Part shown: in pieces, positions 10,861-22,984 of the stretch
Numbering within the stretch: position 1 is the stretch's first letter
How the letters are laid out: every line of letters starts with the position of its first letter
Assembly: GCA_027382625.1 (NCBI GenBank)
Contig: JAJKFJ010021436.1
Location: 1-36,380, forward strand
Source: Tetmemena sp. SeJ-2015
Taxonomy: Eukaryota > Ciliophora > Spirotrichea > Sporadotrichida > Oxytrichidae
DNA length: 36,380 nt
Reading direction: 5' to 3'
Translations under genes and position numbers: made by a program
The notes under the pieces: model-generated
Told to the model about the DNA's origin: nothing
The model's input: the letters and a program-made list of their open reading frames with translations, nothing else
Databases searched by the model: none

Positions 10861-12044
10861 GAGCTGCGCAGCGCTAACAGGTTTTAGAATGAAATCGTCC
10901 ATTCCAACTTAAAAGCATTCATCCTTAAAAGTTTGATTTGTGTTTGCTGTCAGGGCTACAATATTTATCTTAATATTTTTAAAAAAATTAAATTTAAAAT
11001 AAGTTGTCAATTTTTCCGAAAATCTTAAGATTAATTATTCAAATTTAATTTTTCCTTTTTTATATAAGGGGGCATTTACAGTCCATAAATATAAATTAGT
11101 TTCACTTTTTAAATCAAAAATTTTTAAAAATATCATTATTATTTTAAAATTTGTAAATTTTTAATTTATTTTTAAAATTTCTAAGCCCCTCCCCTTGGTT
11201 TTTTTCCAAAAAAATTTAATTATACGAATTTTTTAAATAAAAATAAATTTTAAAAAACTCATTCAATAAATTCAATAGGTTGAAAATGTTATCGTCTACT
11301 ACTATAATTTAAGGCCCGAAGTCAAATTCTAATCTAATGGACTGGATACATATTTTTCAAGAGTGTCGATTAAATTTTAAAATTTGACCTCTTTAATTTT
11401 TTTTAAAAATTTATTTCTTATATCCTATTTTTTAAAATTAATCTTTGGTTTTATTACAGCTGCTGAGTTAGTATATGGGAAAAAGTCTGTTTTAATCTAT
11501 TGAGAGTCGAGAGACAAACAGAAAGAGGAATAGAGGGGCATTTTCCCACTCTCCTCATCTTAATTCTCCATTTAGCAATTTATATCTTGGAACGAAAGAG
11601 GCTCTTCCTCAACAAGCCGGTCTGGGGTGACACACAAAGGGGATTATATATTTTCTTCTTAAAGTTTAATCTCCTCAGCCTTTGATTGAATACGAGTGAT
11701 ATAAAAGTTTATAAATTTATAAAACATTCTCTTTCTCAAGAGCTTGAATTGTGAACACGAATCTAGCTCCTTGGTCATAATCTTCATCATAGTAAATTTC
11801 CCCTCCGCAAGCTTGAATTATTTTTCTACAATGTGAACCCAAGCCAAACCTTTGTGTTGAGTAAATGAGTGGCTTCTACTTTCCAAAAAGGTAAAAATTT
11901 CGGCCCATCCTCTTTTGGCACGCCCACACCTGTTCAGCTACAGATATTTGTAAAGTCTGAGTCTCAAAGATGAATAGAGGAATTAATTAAGAACACCGCA
12001 TTGATTTATAATAAATAATATGAAACATTAGTAATCACCACATG

Positions 12045-12455
12045 AGTACACTATTCAACCAATGAAGTCAAGATTAAGATTGACCTCACTCCATCTACTA
12101 AGAGCAAAATAATTTTGGTGCTAAATATTAAACCACCCTTCAGCAACCTTTCTGAGCTCTCCTAATATGATAATCTAAGGATAATATAGAAAATCTTAAT
12201 CGCATTGATTAGAATAAAATAATCTAGGAATAAAATTGATTTGAGAAACATCACTGTGCTAAGCCACATTTTTAATAATCCTAATAAAAAAGCTGCAAGT
12301 TATTCAGCCTAAATATTAACTATCTTGAGATACCAAATGAGGACTCAACAACTTATCCTTGTATCCTCGGTTTAGGTCACATCGGTATTTTAGCTACTCA
12401 TTATTCCTTTTAATGGATTTTACTTGTTCTGAGAATACGGGATTCTTAGTAAAGG
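12045..12455 (+). other. Protein-like ORF inside a long HK1 interruption
   Basis: Plus-strand frame from about 12045 to TGA near 12431 gives a hydrophilic then Leu/Ile-rich sequence (KIDLTPSTKSKIILVLNIK, LSHIFNNPNKKAAS). From about 12315 a second frame reads IPNEDSTTYPCILGLGHIG. It is absent from the equivalent place in HK2 and HK3, where the HATPase and N-box pieces are separated by a ~35 bp IES. It is opposite in strand to the kinase. It could be a coding segment of another gene nested in the interruption, or a chance frame. No family recognised. Confidence 0.4.
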
Positions 12456-13299
12456 TGATATAGGAACAGGCAGCTCAAACTCAAAAATTGCGTTACTCTA
12501 TCAAATTCTGGAATCATCAGACTTCATGCATTTATCAATTATGATATTCAGCATTTCTTACCTTTGTTGTAGTAAACTAGAAAGCCTAAAATATTTTCTA
12601 ACTCATCAGAATTTATTGCTAAGCATATCTTTTCGGCAATCAGTTAACCTTTTTAATTCAAGCTAGTGTTCTAAATTTAATTTTCAATTTGAATAAAATA
12701 GTCGCTACACAGACGCATTCTAGATCACATTGCCATTTCATGAAGTTTCTTTTGTAATTCTTGCGAAATGGAATTTAACAGAGGTATTTCATAGGTTATG
12801 CATTTAGAATTACCTCATAATGTTTAAGCTTTTTAGAAAGATTCATAATAATTATTGTGACTCTTTGCTCGTCAACCAAATACTTTTGGCACTGAATTAT
12901 CAATGTTGAATAACCAGATTTGCTTTCCTCAAGATATCTAAAACATAAACTTCAAATTTTATGGAAAAGAGATATTTTTCGAGTCCGAAAATAAAATTTT
13001 ATTTTCCTAAAATAGGTTTTATTAATTAGAAATGAGTGAGAATCGTTCTGCAGAATTGAGTGGGGGTCACTTTTTAAAACTTTTGCTGGTAAGATTTTAT
13101 CGTTTATGAAAAAGTCTCCTATAAGAATCAATTTGAAGCCTATCTTAATATGATAGCTAATTCTGTAAAGTTAATAATAATTATATATATTATTAGAGTA
13201 AATTTTAATTTAATTTAATTGATAAAATGAGTCTCTTTAAAAATTAACAATTTTATGATCGCATTACATTTTAATGAATTTTCTCTTTTTTATAACTTG

Positions 13300-13515
13300 C
13301 CGAAATGGAAATTTCACCACGAGAGGTAAATTTCATAGAGTTAGTGACATTTATATTACCACATAATTATATTATATCTTATTAGACTAGATTCATAATA
13401 ACTTATTTAACTCTTTGCTCGTCAAACCAAATATCTTTTGGCACTGATTCATCAATATTAGAATAAACACGGATTTGCTTCTCCTAACAAGATATCTAAA
13501 ACATAAACTTAAATT
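13300..13515 (-). other. HK1 N-box coding segment with a 39 bp IES
   Basis: The better of two N-box copies in HK1. The minus strand gives FDEQRVK then MNLV; after removal of the segment between GAC repeats at 13346-13348 and 13385-13387 it continues TNSMKFT. The same site is interrupted in HK2 (36 bp) and HK3 (35 bp). Confidence 0.7.
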
Positions 13516-13776
13516 TTGATAAGAAAATAAATTATTTTTTAGCCAAAAAATGAAAATAATTTAAAACTATTATTCCATAAAATGAGAGATTTTATTAAAT
13601 TTGGAACTTTTTTAAACGCTTTTCTTGAGTTCAGAATATTATAAACAAAATTTAATTGAAATAAGTACACTCCTTATCAAAGAATTCAAATTCAAAAACC
13701 TAAAATCCGTAATATGAATAAGTAAGAGTATGAATAATTAATTTATTAGTACTTATTTACTTAGGAGGTAAATTAT

Positions 13777-14265
13777 TCAATTAGAAAGTTAAAATTGAGG
13801 ACCCATGATGTGTTAACAAAGATTTTTAGCGTTTGACGACAGTGAAATTCGATGGCCATTACTCAACGTCCTTGCTAGGAGCGATTGTTCCCGTAGAGCG
13901 ATTTAATTTGTAATATATAGTTGATTAGTGTAGAGTGCAGAATTGAAGTTGGTTTTGGTGAAGCTTGAAGCCATACGAGAAAAATAAAACTCCCCAATTT
14001 GTATATTCTGACCCTAGATTAATGATACCTTTCTTCGAATCATAGGGCTCAAAAACAAGAAATGATCGTGGCTAAATATGCAAGAAGAGATAATGGGGAG
14101 ATTTAAGGCTATTCTATTTTTTACCGATTTGTAGTCTCCTGCTGAGATAGAATTTCAGAATACTCTACTGACATTTTTCTCCACAAAGTCATCTAAAGGT
14201 GTCAATTAATACCAATAACTTCCTTGACCTAACTGAAAGCCTAGTTTAAATTTCTCCTATAAGTT
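13777..14265 (-). other. Protein-like ORF inside a long HK1 interruption
   Basis: Minus-strand frame of 163 codons bounded by TGA at both ends and crossed by one TGA at 14155-14157. The sequence is well mixed, e.g. KLGFQLGQGSYWYQLTPLDD, NSISAGDYKSVKNRIALNLP and EFYFSRMASSFTKTNFNSAL. The equivalent spacer in HK2 and HK3 is only ~400-450 bp, against ~1000 bp here. It is on the same strand as the kinase but shows none of its motifs. It is probably a foreign or nested coding segment. No family recognised. Confidence 0.45.
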
Positions 14266-14714
14266 TCACAGGAGCTTAGCGTTGTCCAATCAATAGCAGA
14301 AATTTGAGAAGTTGCTAGCAGGAGTGTTATTAAGATTGAGTTTTTCTTATTGCTCTATCCTAATCTATATGGTAGGTCACAACCACTCGTGACATCATGG
14401 GTTGATAATTATTACCAGAGGTGGTTTTTCTAATTACACATGTATTTATACCCTTATGGTTTACTACTTAATTCTGTTTAAATTCTTAACTTCTTACCTA
14501 TGAGGTCATCGATTGCTTATCTGAAATTTATTGAGGTGGTTTGAATGCTAAACTTGCCATTTTATATTTAAAAGAAGTCAAGGATGTCATTCACCAAGAA
14601 TACTTAAAATAAATTATTAAATCAGAATAGCAGAATCTTGGAAGAGTTATTGATTGTTTTTAACTGCTTAAGACCTGCTGGATCTGATATGAAATATTCC
14701 AAGTTTTCAACTAA

Positions 14715-14747
14715 ACCAAAAACTTATTTTAATACATTTTATTCTAA
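14715..14747 (-). other. HK1 IES after H-box (33 bp, pointer CTAA)
   Basis: CTAA at 14711-14714 and 14744-14747. Excision joins the Gly-Leu codons to VENLEYFISDPAGLKQL. Confidence 0.8.
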
Positions 14748-14783
14748 GCCTGATATAGCGTTAAGGGGTGTGCGCATGTCATG

Positions 14784-14805
14784 GGAGAAATAAAACTAAT
14801 ATATG
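14784..14805 (-). other. HK1 IES in H-box (22 bp, pointer ATG)
   Basis: ATG at 14781-14783 and 14803-14805. Excision yields VSHDMRTPLN. It contains AGAAATAAAA once, the target word duplicated around the HK2 insertion. Confidence 0.82.
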
Positions 14806-15256
14806 TGAGACAGTGGCTGTGATCATCTCGAAAAAGTTCTTTTCCATTTTCATTTTTTCGTATCGCACAAATTGAGTGAGACTATTGAATAGAACTAAAG
14901 TAATAAATATATTCAAAAGTTAATAAAATGTTTTTGCAAAAGTCGCAGGCTGATCCTCAAAATGAATCTCCTGAACAATTATACTCACTATTTCTGAATC
15001 ACTCTTCTAACCTTTGTCATAAATAAAATTAATTAAAAAACGAAGCATATAAATATTATCACTGGCTTTAAGATAATCATGAGATAGGTTTGCACTTATA
15101 TCATAATTTTTTTATTATCAAAGATGCATTCATAAAATTAAATGATAATCTTCTTTCTAGATTTATTTTCCATGATTCTATTATTGATAGCTTAGCTTTC
15201 GGTTAGCTGCAATATGTAAGGACATCTATCTATCTTTTATAGTTCTTGGGAATGGA

Positions 15257-15523
15257 GGATTCTCATTATAGTTTAGATTTTATCTCAAATCTTTGATTAA
15301 TTTAACTAACAAATATGAGTTTCAGTTTATAATTACTAAAAATAGGATAATCACCTCGATCTACAATTTTATTGATAGCCAATCCATAATATATTTTTAG
15401 GTACATTGCTATATATCTTTATTGTAGGCCTCAGTATTGAAATATGATGAACGCTAACTCCCAAAGAACAAATATTTTCTTCAATTAAAAAATGCTCTTA
15501 AATATTAATTATATATCGAATGA
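15257..15523 (+). other. Protein-like ORF in an HK1-only insertion
   Basis: A ~350 bp insertion (about 15255-15610) splits the segment that reads straight through in HK2 and HK3 between the words TTCTTGGGAA and AAACATGTCCATTC. It holds a plus-strand frame open for 88 codons to TGA 15521-15523, rich in Ile, Tyr, Asn, Gln and Lys (NKYEFQFIITKNRIITSIY; SVLKYDERQLPKNKYFLQL). It has no homologue in the window. Chance cannot be excluded on length alone. Confidence 0.4.
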
Positions 15524-18500
15524 TAGACAAATAATTACAGATTATTAAACTTGCACTAACTCTTAACTTCATTTTATATAATTTATAATTTAATTCTACA
15601 TTTTAATAAATTCTAGCAAAATTAAACATGTCCATTCTATTTGGGAGAGCAGAGAGTCTTTTGTATTTTTAAAGTTGTTTATATGGATTATTATTTTCGT
15701 GAATTGACTCTGAATGTTCTTAAGAATCATCATCCTATATGTTTAAGATTTCATAACATAGCTACTTATTTCCCTTTATAAATGTATAAATATAAAAATG
15801 AATATATTAAGTTTAAGTTTAGATAGTATAAGCATTTTTTACCCCAAAAAATGCTTAAAATTCGCTATCATTAAGTTAATTTGCTTGACCAGCTACAAAA
15901 GCATATCAGTTCTTTAATTTGCAAAACCTATATATAAATATATATTTAAACTTTTGAATGATGTCTTTTAGGCTGTAGTGCTCTTCCGAAGCAATCTAAC
16001 TTTTGGATCTCTATTTTACAGTTTGATTTTGCTGCTATCCTTCATCACAATAGCATATTTGGATTTTTCACAGTAAATTAAATCGATTGCATTTAACAAT
16101 TAATTATTTTGCAATTAAAAAATCAAAATTGTCAAGAATTTAATAATCTTTAAGGAATTCAAGTAGGACAGAAAGAGTAAAGTTCAAAATTAGAAATTAC
16201 ATACTGCCCCTTTCAAATAAAATCTGAGTCATTTCCATTTACATGAAATACAAGACATAAAAAATATTCACTATTTTTTGTTTGATTTGATACATAAAAT
16301 GGAAATGGCCTCCTTAATAAACTTGTAATTCCTTTATTAGATGTAAAAATCTTCAAGTATAATTATAAAAAACATTAAAAATGTTCAAGAAGAGGATTTA
16401 TCAAGAGTAATAAAGTCCTGATTCTGTCTAACTCCGTCCTTAAGTTTTTTATCGTTGTCAATATTGCTGTGGATCCTAAAGCTAAGAAAAGTTGTTTCAA
16501 CCTGTAACAACTACTATACCCGATTGCTTCTGTCTTAATATCAGTTCATACTCCTTCTGTTATTTATTCACTTAAAACTTATTTACAAGTTAGAAAATAT
16601 TAGAGGAGGTCCTTTCATTAAAGCAAACAAATTATTGATAAACTCAGTGTCTTAGTCCAAGCTAATTTTTTGCAAATATGATTTTCCATTTTTTAATATA
16701 TTTTTTTATTACTTTAGAACTTCAAGTAAATGCGAATAAAATAAAAAAATAATAGCTCTAAAATAATAAAAAATATATTTACTGTCGATTTATAAAAATC
16801 ACTTCCGATTCCAGTTATATAGTTATGTTAAGCAAATATTTTGTGTGAAAGTCTTTATTTCAAATTCTTCGCTGATTCATTATAAATAAAATTAATTTGT
16901 AGATACATTTTCTTGAGCACACACTTAAATATAAATTGTATAATTAATGAATGAGCTTCTGGAATAGACAGTATTTTAGTCATTTCTTTATTGACTAGCT
17001 TAACTTGAGTAAGTTCTAAGTCCAAAAGATAAATAAACAAATAATTTTAAAGCATCATTGGTTTAGGAATGTTCAAGATAAATTACATTATTTTTATATT
17101 AGAATGAAGTTCTTATATAATTTAAGATGACATTTTTGAGATCTTTATTGAGTTGTTCATTCTTCTTGAGAGTTAAGAATTCGTTTTTTGAACTACGCTC
17201 TATCAGAAAACATACCACAATCGCAAAACAAGCTTTAAAATTTTCATACTAGAAAGTGTATTTTGAATTTCAATAAAAATTAATTATATAAGAAAGTGCT
17301 TATTTTTAGTTAACAAGAGCAGACTATAATTAGAAAACAAATACCAAGATCTGTGTTCTTTAAATGAAAGGCATAAAAGTTCTAGTAGCATGCTAAATTA
17401 ATGATTATAACTTTTCATATTAATCACTTCAAAATATTTTAAAGAAATCTTTGAGATACATTTTAAACAAATTTATCTTTTAAAATTTTAAATTCTTAAG
17501 AGAAAAGAAAAAGTAATTAAATTAATTGCATGATTTTATAAATTAATGATCATAGTGACACTTGTAATAATCCAAGAGACATTAAGCAAAATTCCTGTCA
17601 AAATGTAAAACTAATAGGACATCGCTAATTGCATAATGGCCACTTGAGTTATTCAAACATAAATATTTTTATTGAAATTAAATATCAAAAACAAAATATG
17701 AAAGAAGGAAAAAGGAATTTATTAGAAAATTTATTTATGATTTCTCCTTCGAGAGTGTCAGTAAGAGAAAATTAAAAGCATGCCAAAATTAGGGTTGAAT
17801 GAAGATTAGTTAGGTAAATATAATGAAATATAAATACTAATAAGTTTGAATTTTAAAGGTAGCCTTTGAATTTGCAATTCAGCAAGATAATTATACCTAA
17901 AATAAGGTGATCAGTGCAAATAGAAATAATTTAAGTTTTTAAAATAAAATTTAAAAAACAAAATATAAGTATTCTATTCATATTTGAAAAATCTTTTAGT
18001 ATATAAAGTTTTATTCTAAATTCAAAAACATATTATATTTACTAAATTAGAGTTTTGTTGTATACTTGATATACTATTATATTTGGCTATATTACGTGCC
18101 AAAGCATTGAAGCTATTGCTATGAAAAAAGGAATAAAACTAAATTCTCATTATTTTCGTAAAATGGCAATTCCAGCTCCTAAACTGAAAAGTAAGCGAGC
18201 GATTATTGCAAATTTCATATTATTTTGAAGAAACTTTATTAAATACCAATTTTTTAATAGAATTGCAAAGCTAAAGACCAATATTTGTTTCCTCTTTGAC
18301 TCAACAAACATAAAAGAATATAAAAATAAATGATTATTGTAAAACTAATCTGCCAGGAGTTTATCTTTGAATCTGAGTGATATAAATGAAATCATGTTCT
18401 TTTTTCGCAGGATAGATATTTAATTTTGCTTTTACTGATATCGTAATTTTTTATATTTCTAATTTACTCTCATCAATTCTTATTTATTCTTTTATACAAT

Positions 18501-18529
18501 TAATTCAATTATTATTATAAAAAGAAGAA

Positions 18530-18860
18530 GCATTTTTAAAATAGATTTAATAAAAATAATTTTTAAAGAATTAATGCTTTACAAGACTTATAAAAAACTA
18601 TAAACAGGAGTTGAAATAAAAATTTGACTTGAGTTACTTACGCCTTCAAAATAACCTTATTTACCTTGACACTCATCTTTTATATAGAAAAATGAAAAAG
18701 AAAAATATTTTAAAGAGAGAATAAAAATATAACAAGATTTTCCTTGTGTACTTCTTTTCTCTCTTTATGTGCTTGAAGATTAGCCGAGGGTATTTATTTA
18801 AACATGCTACGTTCTTTACAATTCTACATTTATTATAAGGTATAAAATAAATGAAATTAA
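18530..18860 (+). pseudogene. C-family gene, copy C1, badly degraded
   Basis: The word ACAAGACTTATAAAAAACTA followed by TAAACAGG at 18581-18608 aligns with the C0 opening (ACAAGACTTACACTCTTG, then TGAACAGG), with deletions. It stands about 170 bp from the HK1 start, as the other C genes do from theirs. Beyond this opening the alignment is lost. Confidence 0.4.
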
Positions 18861-19156
18861 GATAATTTTAACTATTTCTTAAAGAGCCTTAGAAGTAATT
18901 GAGAATTTGCAAATTAAGATCTAGATGGATAAAACCCAAAAGATAACAACTATTTATTTTAAATTTTAATTAAAGAATTAAACAAATTAAACTCTTAATT
19001 ACTTACTAAGGAAAATCTAATTATTTAATTTAAATATCAGTTGAAATATTATCCTTAAATAATTTTCCTTAAAAATTTAAATTATCAAGACCTATACCTT
19101 TTTTATTTATGAGAGATAGAAATAAAAAATTACGAATATCTGGTTATGATTTTACC
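18861..19156. other. AT-rich spacer, no gene seen
   Basis: Short A/T-rich sequence between the C1 remnant and the family-A block. I see no motif, RNA or frame that stands out. Confidence 0.4.
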
Positions 19157-19690
19157 TTAATTCTCAGAATTTAATTTATATTTATAATAAATTATACAGT
19201 TTAAAATAGCGAATATGCAATAAAAATGTGTGTCAATATTAGTATATGCTAAATCTGTGAAGAAACAGTTGCATTTCTCAAGTTCAAACGAAATAGAGTG
19301 ACTCCTTTGCAAGCTTTCGTTGCTGCCTCCAAGAATTTGAGTTAAGGCTTGGCCGTATGCTATTTTTCTCATAATGTAATTAGAAAATGCCACCCATCAA
19401 CGAATCGTTTCAAAGTTTAGCAAAAAATCTTTGATCATTTTCTCTCTTCGAGTTTAACCAACATGGTACGGTATTTTTAGTTATGCTTAGCTCTGAAAAT
19501 GTGATAGACTCAGAGTAAGAGAAGACAAGGGTTTCAATCATTTAAAATTTACTCTTTTACCCTTGTTGATTCTATAATGTGCTAAAAGTTAAATGAGCTG
19601 CGGCTTTAAAAGAGAATCTCCGGTGAAAGTTTTAGTTTCACAAGTCTTTATTTATATCCTGAAAGTTACGAAGTCTTCATTTATTGTTAA
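19157..19690 (-). CDS. Family-A gene fragment of unknown function
   Basis: The best piece runs from ATG near 19393 leftward, giving SNYIMRKIAYGQALTQILGG and then SLQRSHSISFELEKCNCFF. Upstream pieces in other frames (to about 19690) read SGYKQRLVKLKLSPEILF and IETLVFSYSESITFSELS. A second copy lies at 8885-9370. Frame changes between pieces fit short IESs or decay. It sits between the C1 remnant and HK2. No domain recognised. The paired conservation in two places argues for a genuine former coding sequence. Confidence 0.4.
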
Positions 19691-20705
19691 ATTATTAAAA
19701 ATTAAGAGGTAGTATCCTTCTATCCTTTTATTTAATATAAAAAAATAGAGTTTGCATCATAGATTACCTAGACTGTTTTAAGAATAGTTTCTATTTTTAG
19801 TAATTTAATTTCTAATTTAGATTTTATTTTTTATATTTTACTTATAAATTGAATTTAAGCATTTTTAAGATGGTAGTTTATAATCAGATTAAGTAAAACT
19901 TTAATTAATAGATTTGTATTTAATGAAATTAAGCCTTTTATTTAGCTGAAAATTATAAATATTAAAGTAAGGCTTATTAAAATGTGCGTAATAATTTTCC
20001 AATTTAATGAAATGGTCTTTCTAAATAATATAGGCCAAATAGATTTAGGTTATCAAGGTATTCTATCACAAATAAACTAAGGATGGAAGCAATATAACCT
20101 TATTATAATTAGATTACTTTAATAAATTTCATAAATTAAATAGAAAAAAATGAAAGCGGAAAAATGCCTTGTGGTGAAGATCTTGGCTAAAGGATCAAAT
20201 TCCTCTATAATCATGTCTTCATTTGAAAGTAAGTAAACTTATTTATCTTATCATTAAAAAGGACATTTTAATTTGGTTTAGCACTTTATTATCTTAGATA
20301 ATATTGTTTCTAAAATAATTCAAGTAACTACTGGAATAATTATGATGCAGCGCCTCCACTCAACAATGCTTTAAGAACATCATCGAGCATTTGCAAAAAA
20401 ATGATCAGTGGTCGGTCTTAATCATTTTAAAATGAAGAGTACTTGCTAAGAATAGCTGATGTAATTCAACTAGACTTCACTCAAACTTTGTAGAAATTAT
20501 TTTCAGTTAAGATGAAATGAGCACAAATGAGCATATTAAGTACAATAGATTACAAGGAATTTTCATAAAAAGAGCACTTCCAAGCTTTTAAATTGAAAAA
20601 TGTCTTAAAATTGAAGAAGCTATGAATTTTAGATTATTGATCTTCTAATCTTATTCAACCTATATAATTATAAGCTCCCTTATTTTTAATTATCTGAAAA
20701 TTTCG
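19691..20705. other. Spacer downstream of HK2, mostly featureless
   Basis: Around 19700-19850 short words resemble the tail of the copy-0 kinase/C intergenic region (e.g. AGTAATTTAATTTC), so a worn duplicate of that junction may be present. The remaining sequence to 20705 shows no frame I would defend. Confidence 0.3.
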
Positions 20706-20708
20706 AAG

Positions 20709-22909
20709 TCAGGTTTATTTTAACACACCAAATTTTACTAAAACTGCTCCCCAAAAAATGAAAATAATTTTAATTTGCTCTAAGCTGCGCAGCACTCAGA
20801 GGTTTGAGAATGAAATAATCCATTCCTACTTAAAAGCACTCATCTTTAAAAGTTTGATTTGTGTTTGCTGTCAGTGCTACAATATTTATCGTCAATGCGT
20901 TAAATAAAAAGAAGTAAGATTTAAGGTTGTCGCTATTCAACTTCCTGATTTACCTAGTTGCTTCGAAGCCATCCATAATTAATTACTCTGAAAAAATAAC
21001 TACGAATAATGGGCATATTGCAGTCCATAAATATTAGAAGGTCAGGTTCACTAACAATTTTAATTTATCTTGATTTTTTTAATTCACTATCATTGATTTT
21101 TTCTTCTGAACTTAAATTTTCCATTTTAAGTTTCACGATTTCAACTGCCTCCTCTCCATTAATTACTTTTGTGCATGAAATCTAGAAGTTAGATTATAGT
21201 ATCGCATCGATCGTAATTATTTTTAAATACGAAATCTTAATATATTTCATCACCTATACTAAAATTAAAATAGGTTGAAAATGTTATCGTCCACTACTAT
21301 AATTTAAGAACCTATTTCAGATTCAAAGTCTTATGGAAATGATACAGATCTATTCAAGAGATTCTGATTGAATTTCGTATTAGAGCTCTTTTAAAAATTC
21401 TAGTTAAGTAATTTCTCAATAATATAATATTTTTTAAATTTCTAAATCTTTGGTTAAATTACAGCTGGTGAGTTAGTATACTGGGCGAAGTCAGTTTTGA
21501 TCTAATGAGAGTCTAATGAAAAGCAGAGCGAGGAATAAAGAGGCATGTTCACACTCTCCTCATCTTAATTTCCCATTTGGCAATTTATATCTTGGAATGA
21601 AATAGCCTCTTCCTCAACCAGTCTGTCTGGGGTGACATATAAAGGAGATTATATATTATCTTCTTAAAGTTTAATCTCTTCTGTCTTTGATTTTATACGA
21701 GTGATATTAAAATTTATAAAATTATAATAATATTCTCTTTCTCAAGAGCTTTAATTGTAAACACGAATCTAGCTCCTTTTTCATAATCTTCTCATAGTAA
21801 ATTTCCCCTCCGCAAGCTTGAATTATTTTTCTACAGATGTGTAATCCCAAGCCTATTCCTTTGGTGTTGAGTAAATGAGTGGCCTCTATTTTTCCAAAAA
21901 GCGTAAACAGTTTTGGTATATCCTCTTTTGGCACACCCACACCTGTGTCAGCCACAGCTATCTGCAAAATGTGAGTCTCTTAAAAAATACCATTAATTAT
22001 TAATTAATGCTCTTACTAATAGCTGGCCGAAATGGATATTTCACCACGAGAGGTAAATTTCATAGAGTTTGTGACATTTATATTAAATATTTTTCTTTCA
22101 AATTGTTAGACAAGATTCATGATAACTTATTTTACTCTTTGCTCGTCGAAGCAAATATTCGTTGGAACCGATTATTCTACATTAGAATAAATGCGAATCT
22201 GCTTCTCTGAGCAAGATATCTAAAACATAAACTTTAACTCTTTAGGAGATAATTGAATTGTTAATGTGTTGAATATTTAATAGAAATATAATAAATTTAC
22301 TATTAATATAAAAGCTTCGAAATAAATGGCAGTCATTCGAAGATTGAATTTTGTTGTTAATATTTTCAGTTAAGCTTGAAGTTAAACAACTTATATTTAT
22401 GCATCTTCTTAGAATTAATGGATAGAAAATTTAATTTTTGATCGAGGCAAATCTTTTGTCAAGTATTTCAAGTTTCTGTTGTATAAGTGGCGTACAAATT
22501 TATATTAAATTTAATATGCAATATAAAATTCTATAATTAGGCCTAGTATATTTTAGCTAAGAATAAATTGCTATTACCATTAATTTTTAGTTTATAACTT
22601 TAATTTAAACTATTTACTTAGGAGGTCATCTATTGCTGATCTGAAATTGATTGATGATGTTTGAATGCTAAACTTGCCATTTTATATTTAAAAGAAGTCA
22701 AGAATGTCATTCACCAAGAATATACAAATAAATTAAATCAGAATAGTAGAATCTTGGAAGAGTTATTGATTGTTTTTAACTGTTTTAAACCGACTGGGTC
22801 TGAAATGTAAAATTCCAAGTTCTCAACTAAGACAAGATTATATTTTAAATATTTTATTCTAAGCCTGAAATAGCGTTAAGGGGTGTGCGCATGTCATGGG
22901 AGAAATAAA

Positions 22910-22984
<75 letters not shown>

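Larger units (their letters stand above)
10780..18395 (-). pseudogene. HK1: hybrid histidine kinase, IES-interrupted and damaged copy
   Basis: Same order of blocks as HK2/HK3 on the minus strand: start SFISLRFKDKLLADQF (18395), TM segments (IARLLFSLGAGIAI near 18200; LAMSYQFYILTGILLNVS near 17600), PAS-like (LTQVKLVNKEMTKIL near 17000), GIGSDFY near 16800, EEHYSLKDIIQK near 15980, HisKA with HDMRTPLN near 14780, N-box near 13350, HATPase near 11760-11960, receiver near 10860-11330. Compared with its paralogues the HATPase G2 region at 11810-11870 has lost several single bases, the receiver phospho-Asp region near 11070 is garbled, and an Arg codon is TGA at 18147-18149. An extra, poorer N-box copy lies at 12775-12960. 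It may be a pseudogene, or the consensus may be poor here. Autophosphorylation and phosphotransfer to its own receiver would be the ancestral role. Confidence 0.75.

Noticed and set aside
11500..11685. 61-residue plus-strand frame
   Set aside because: It is antisense to the HK1 acidic linker (matching 21540-21660 and 29100-29220 in the paralogues).
22007..22210. 67-residue plus-strand frame
   Set aside because: It is antisense to the HK2 N-box segments.
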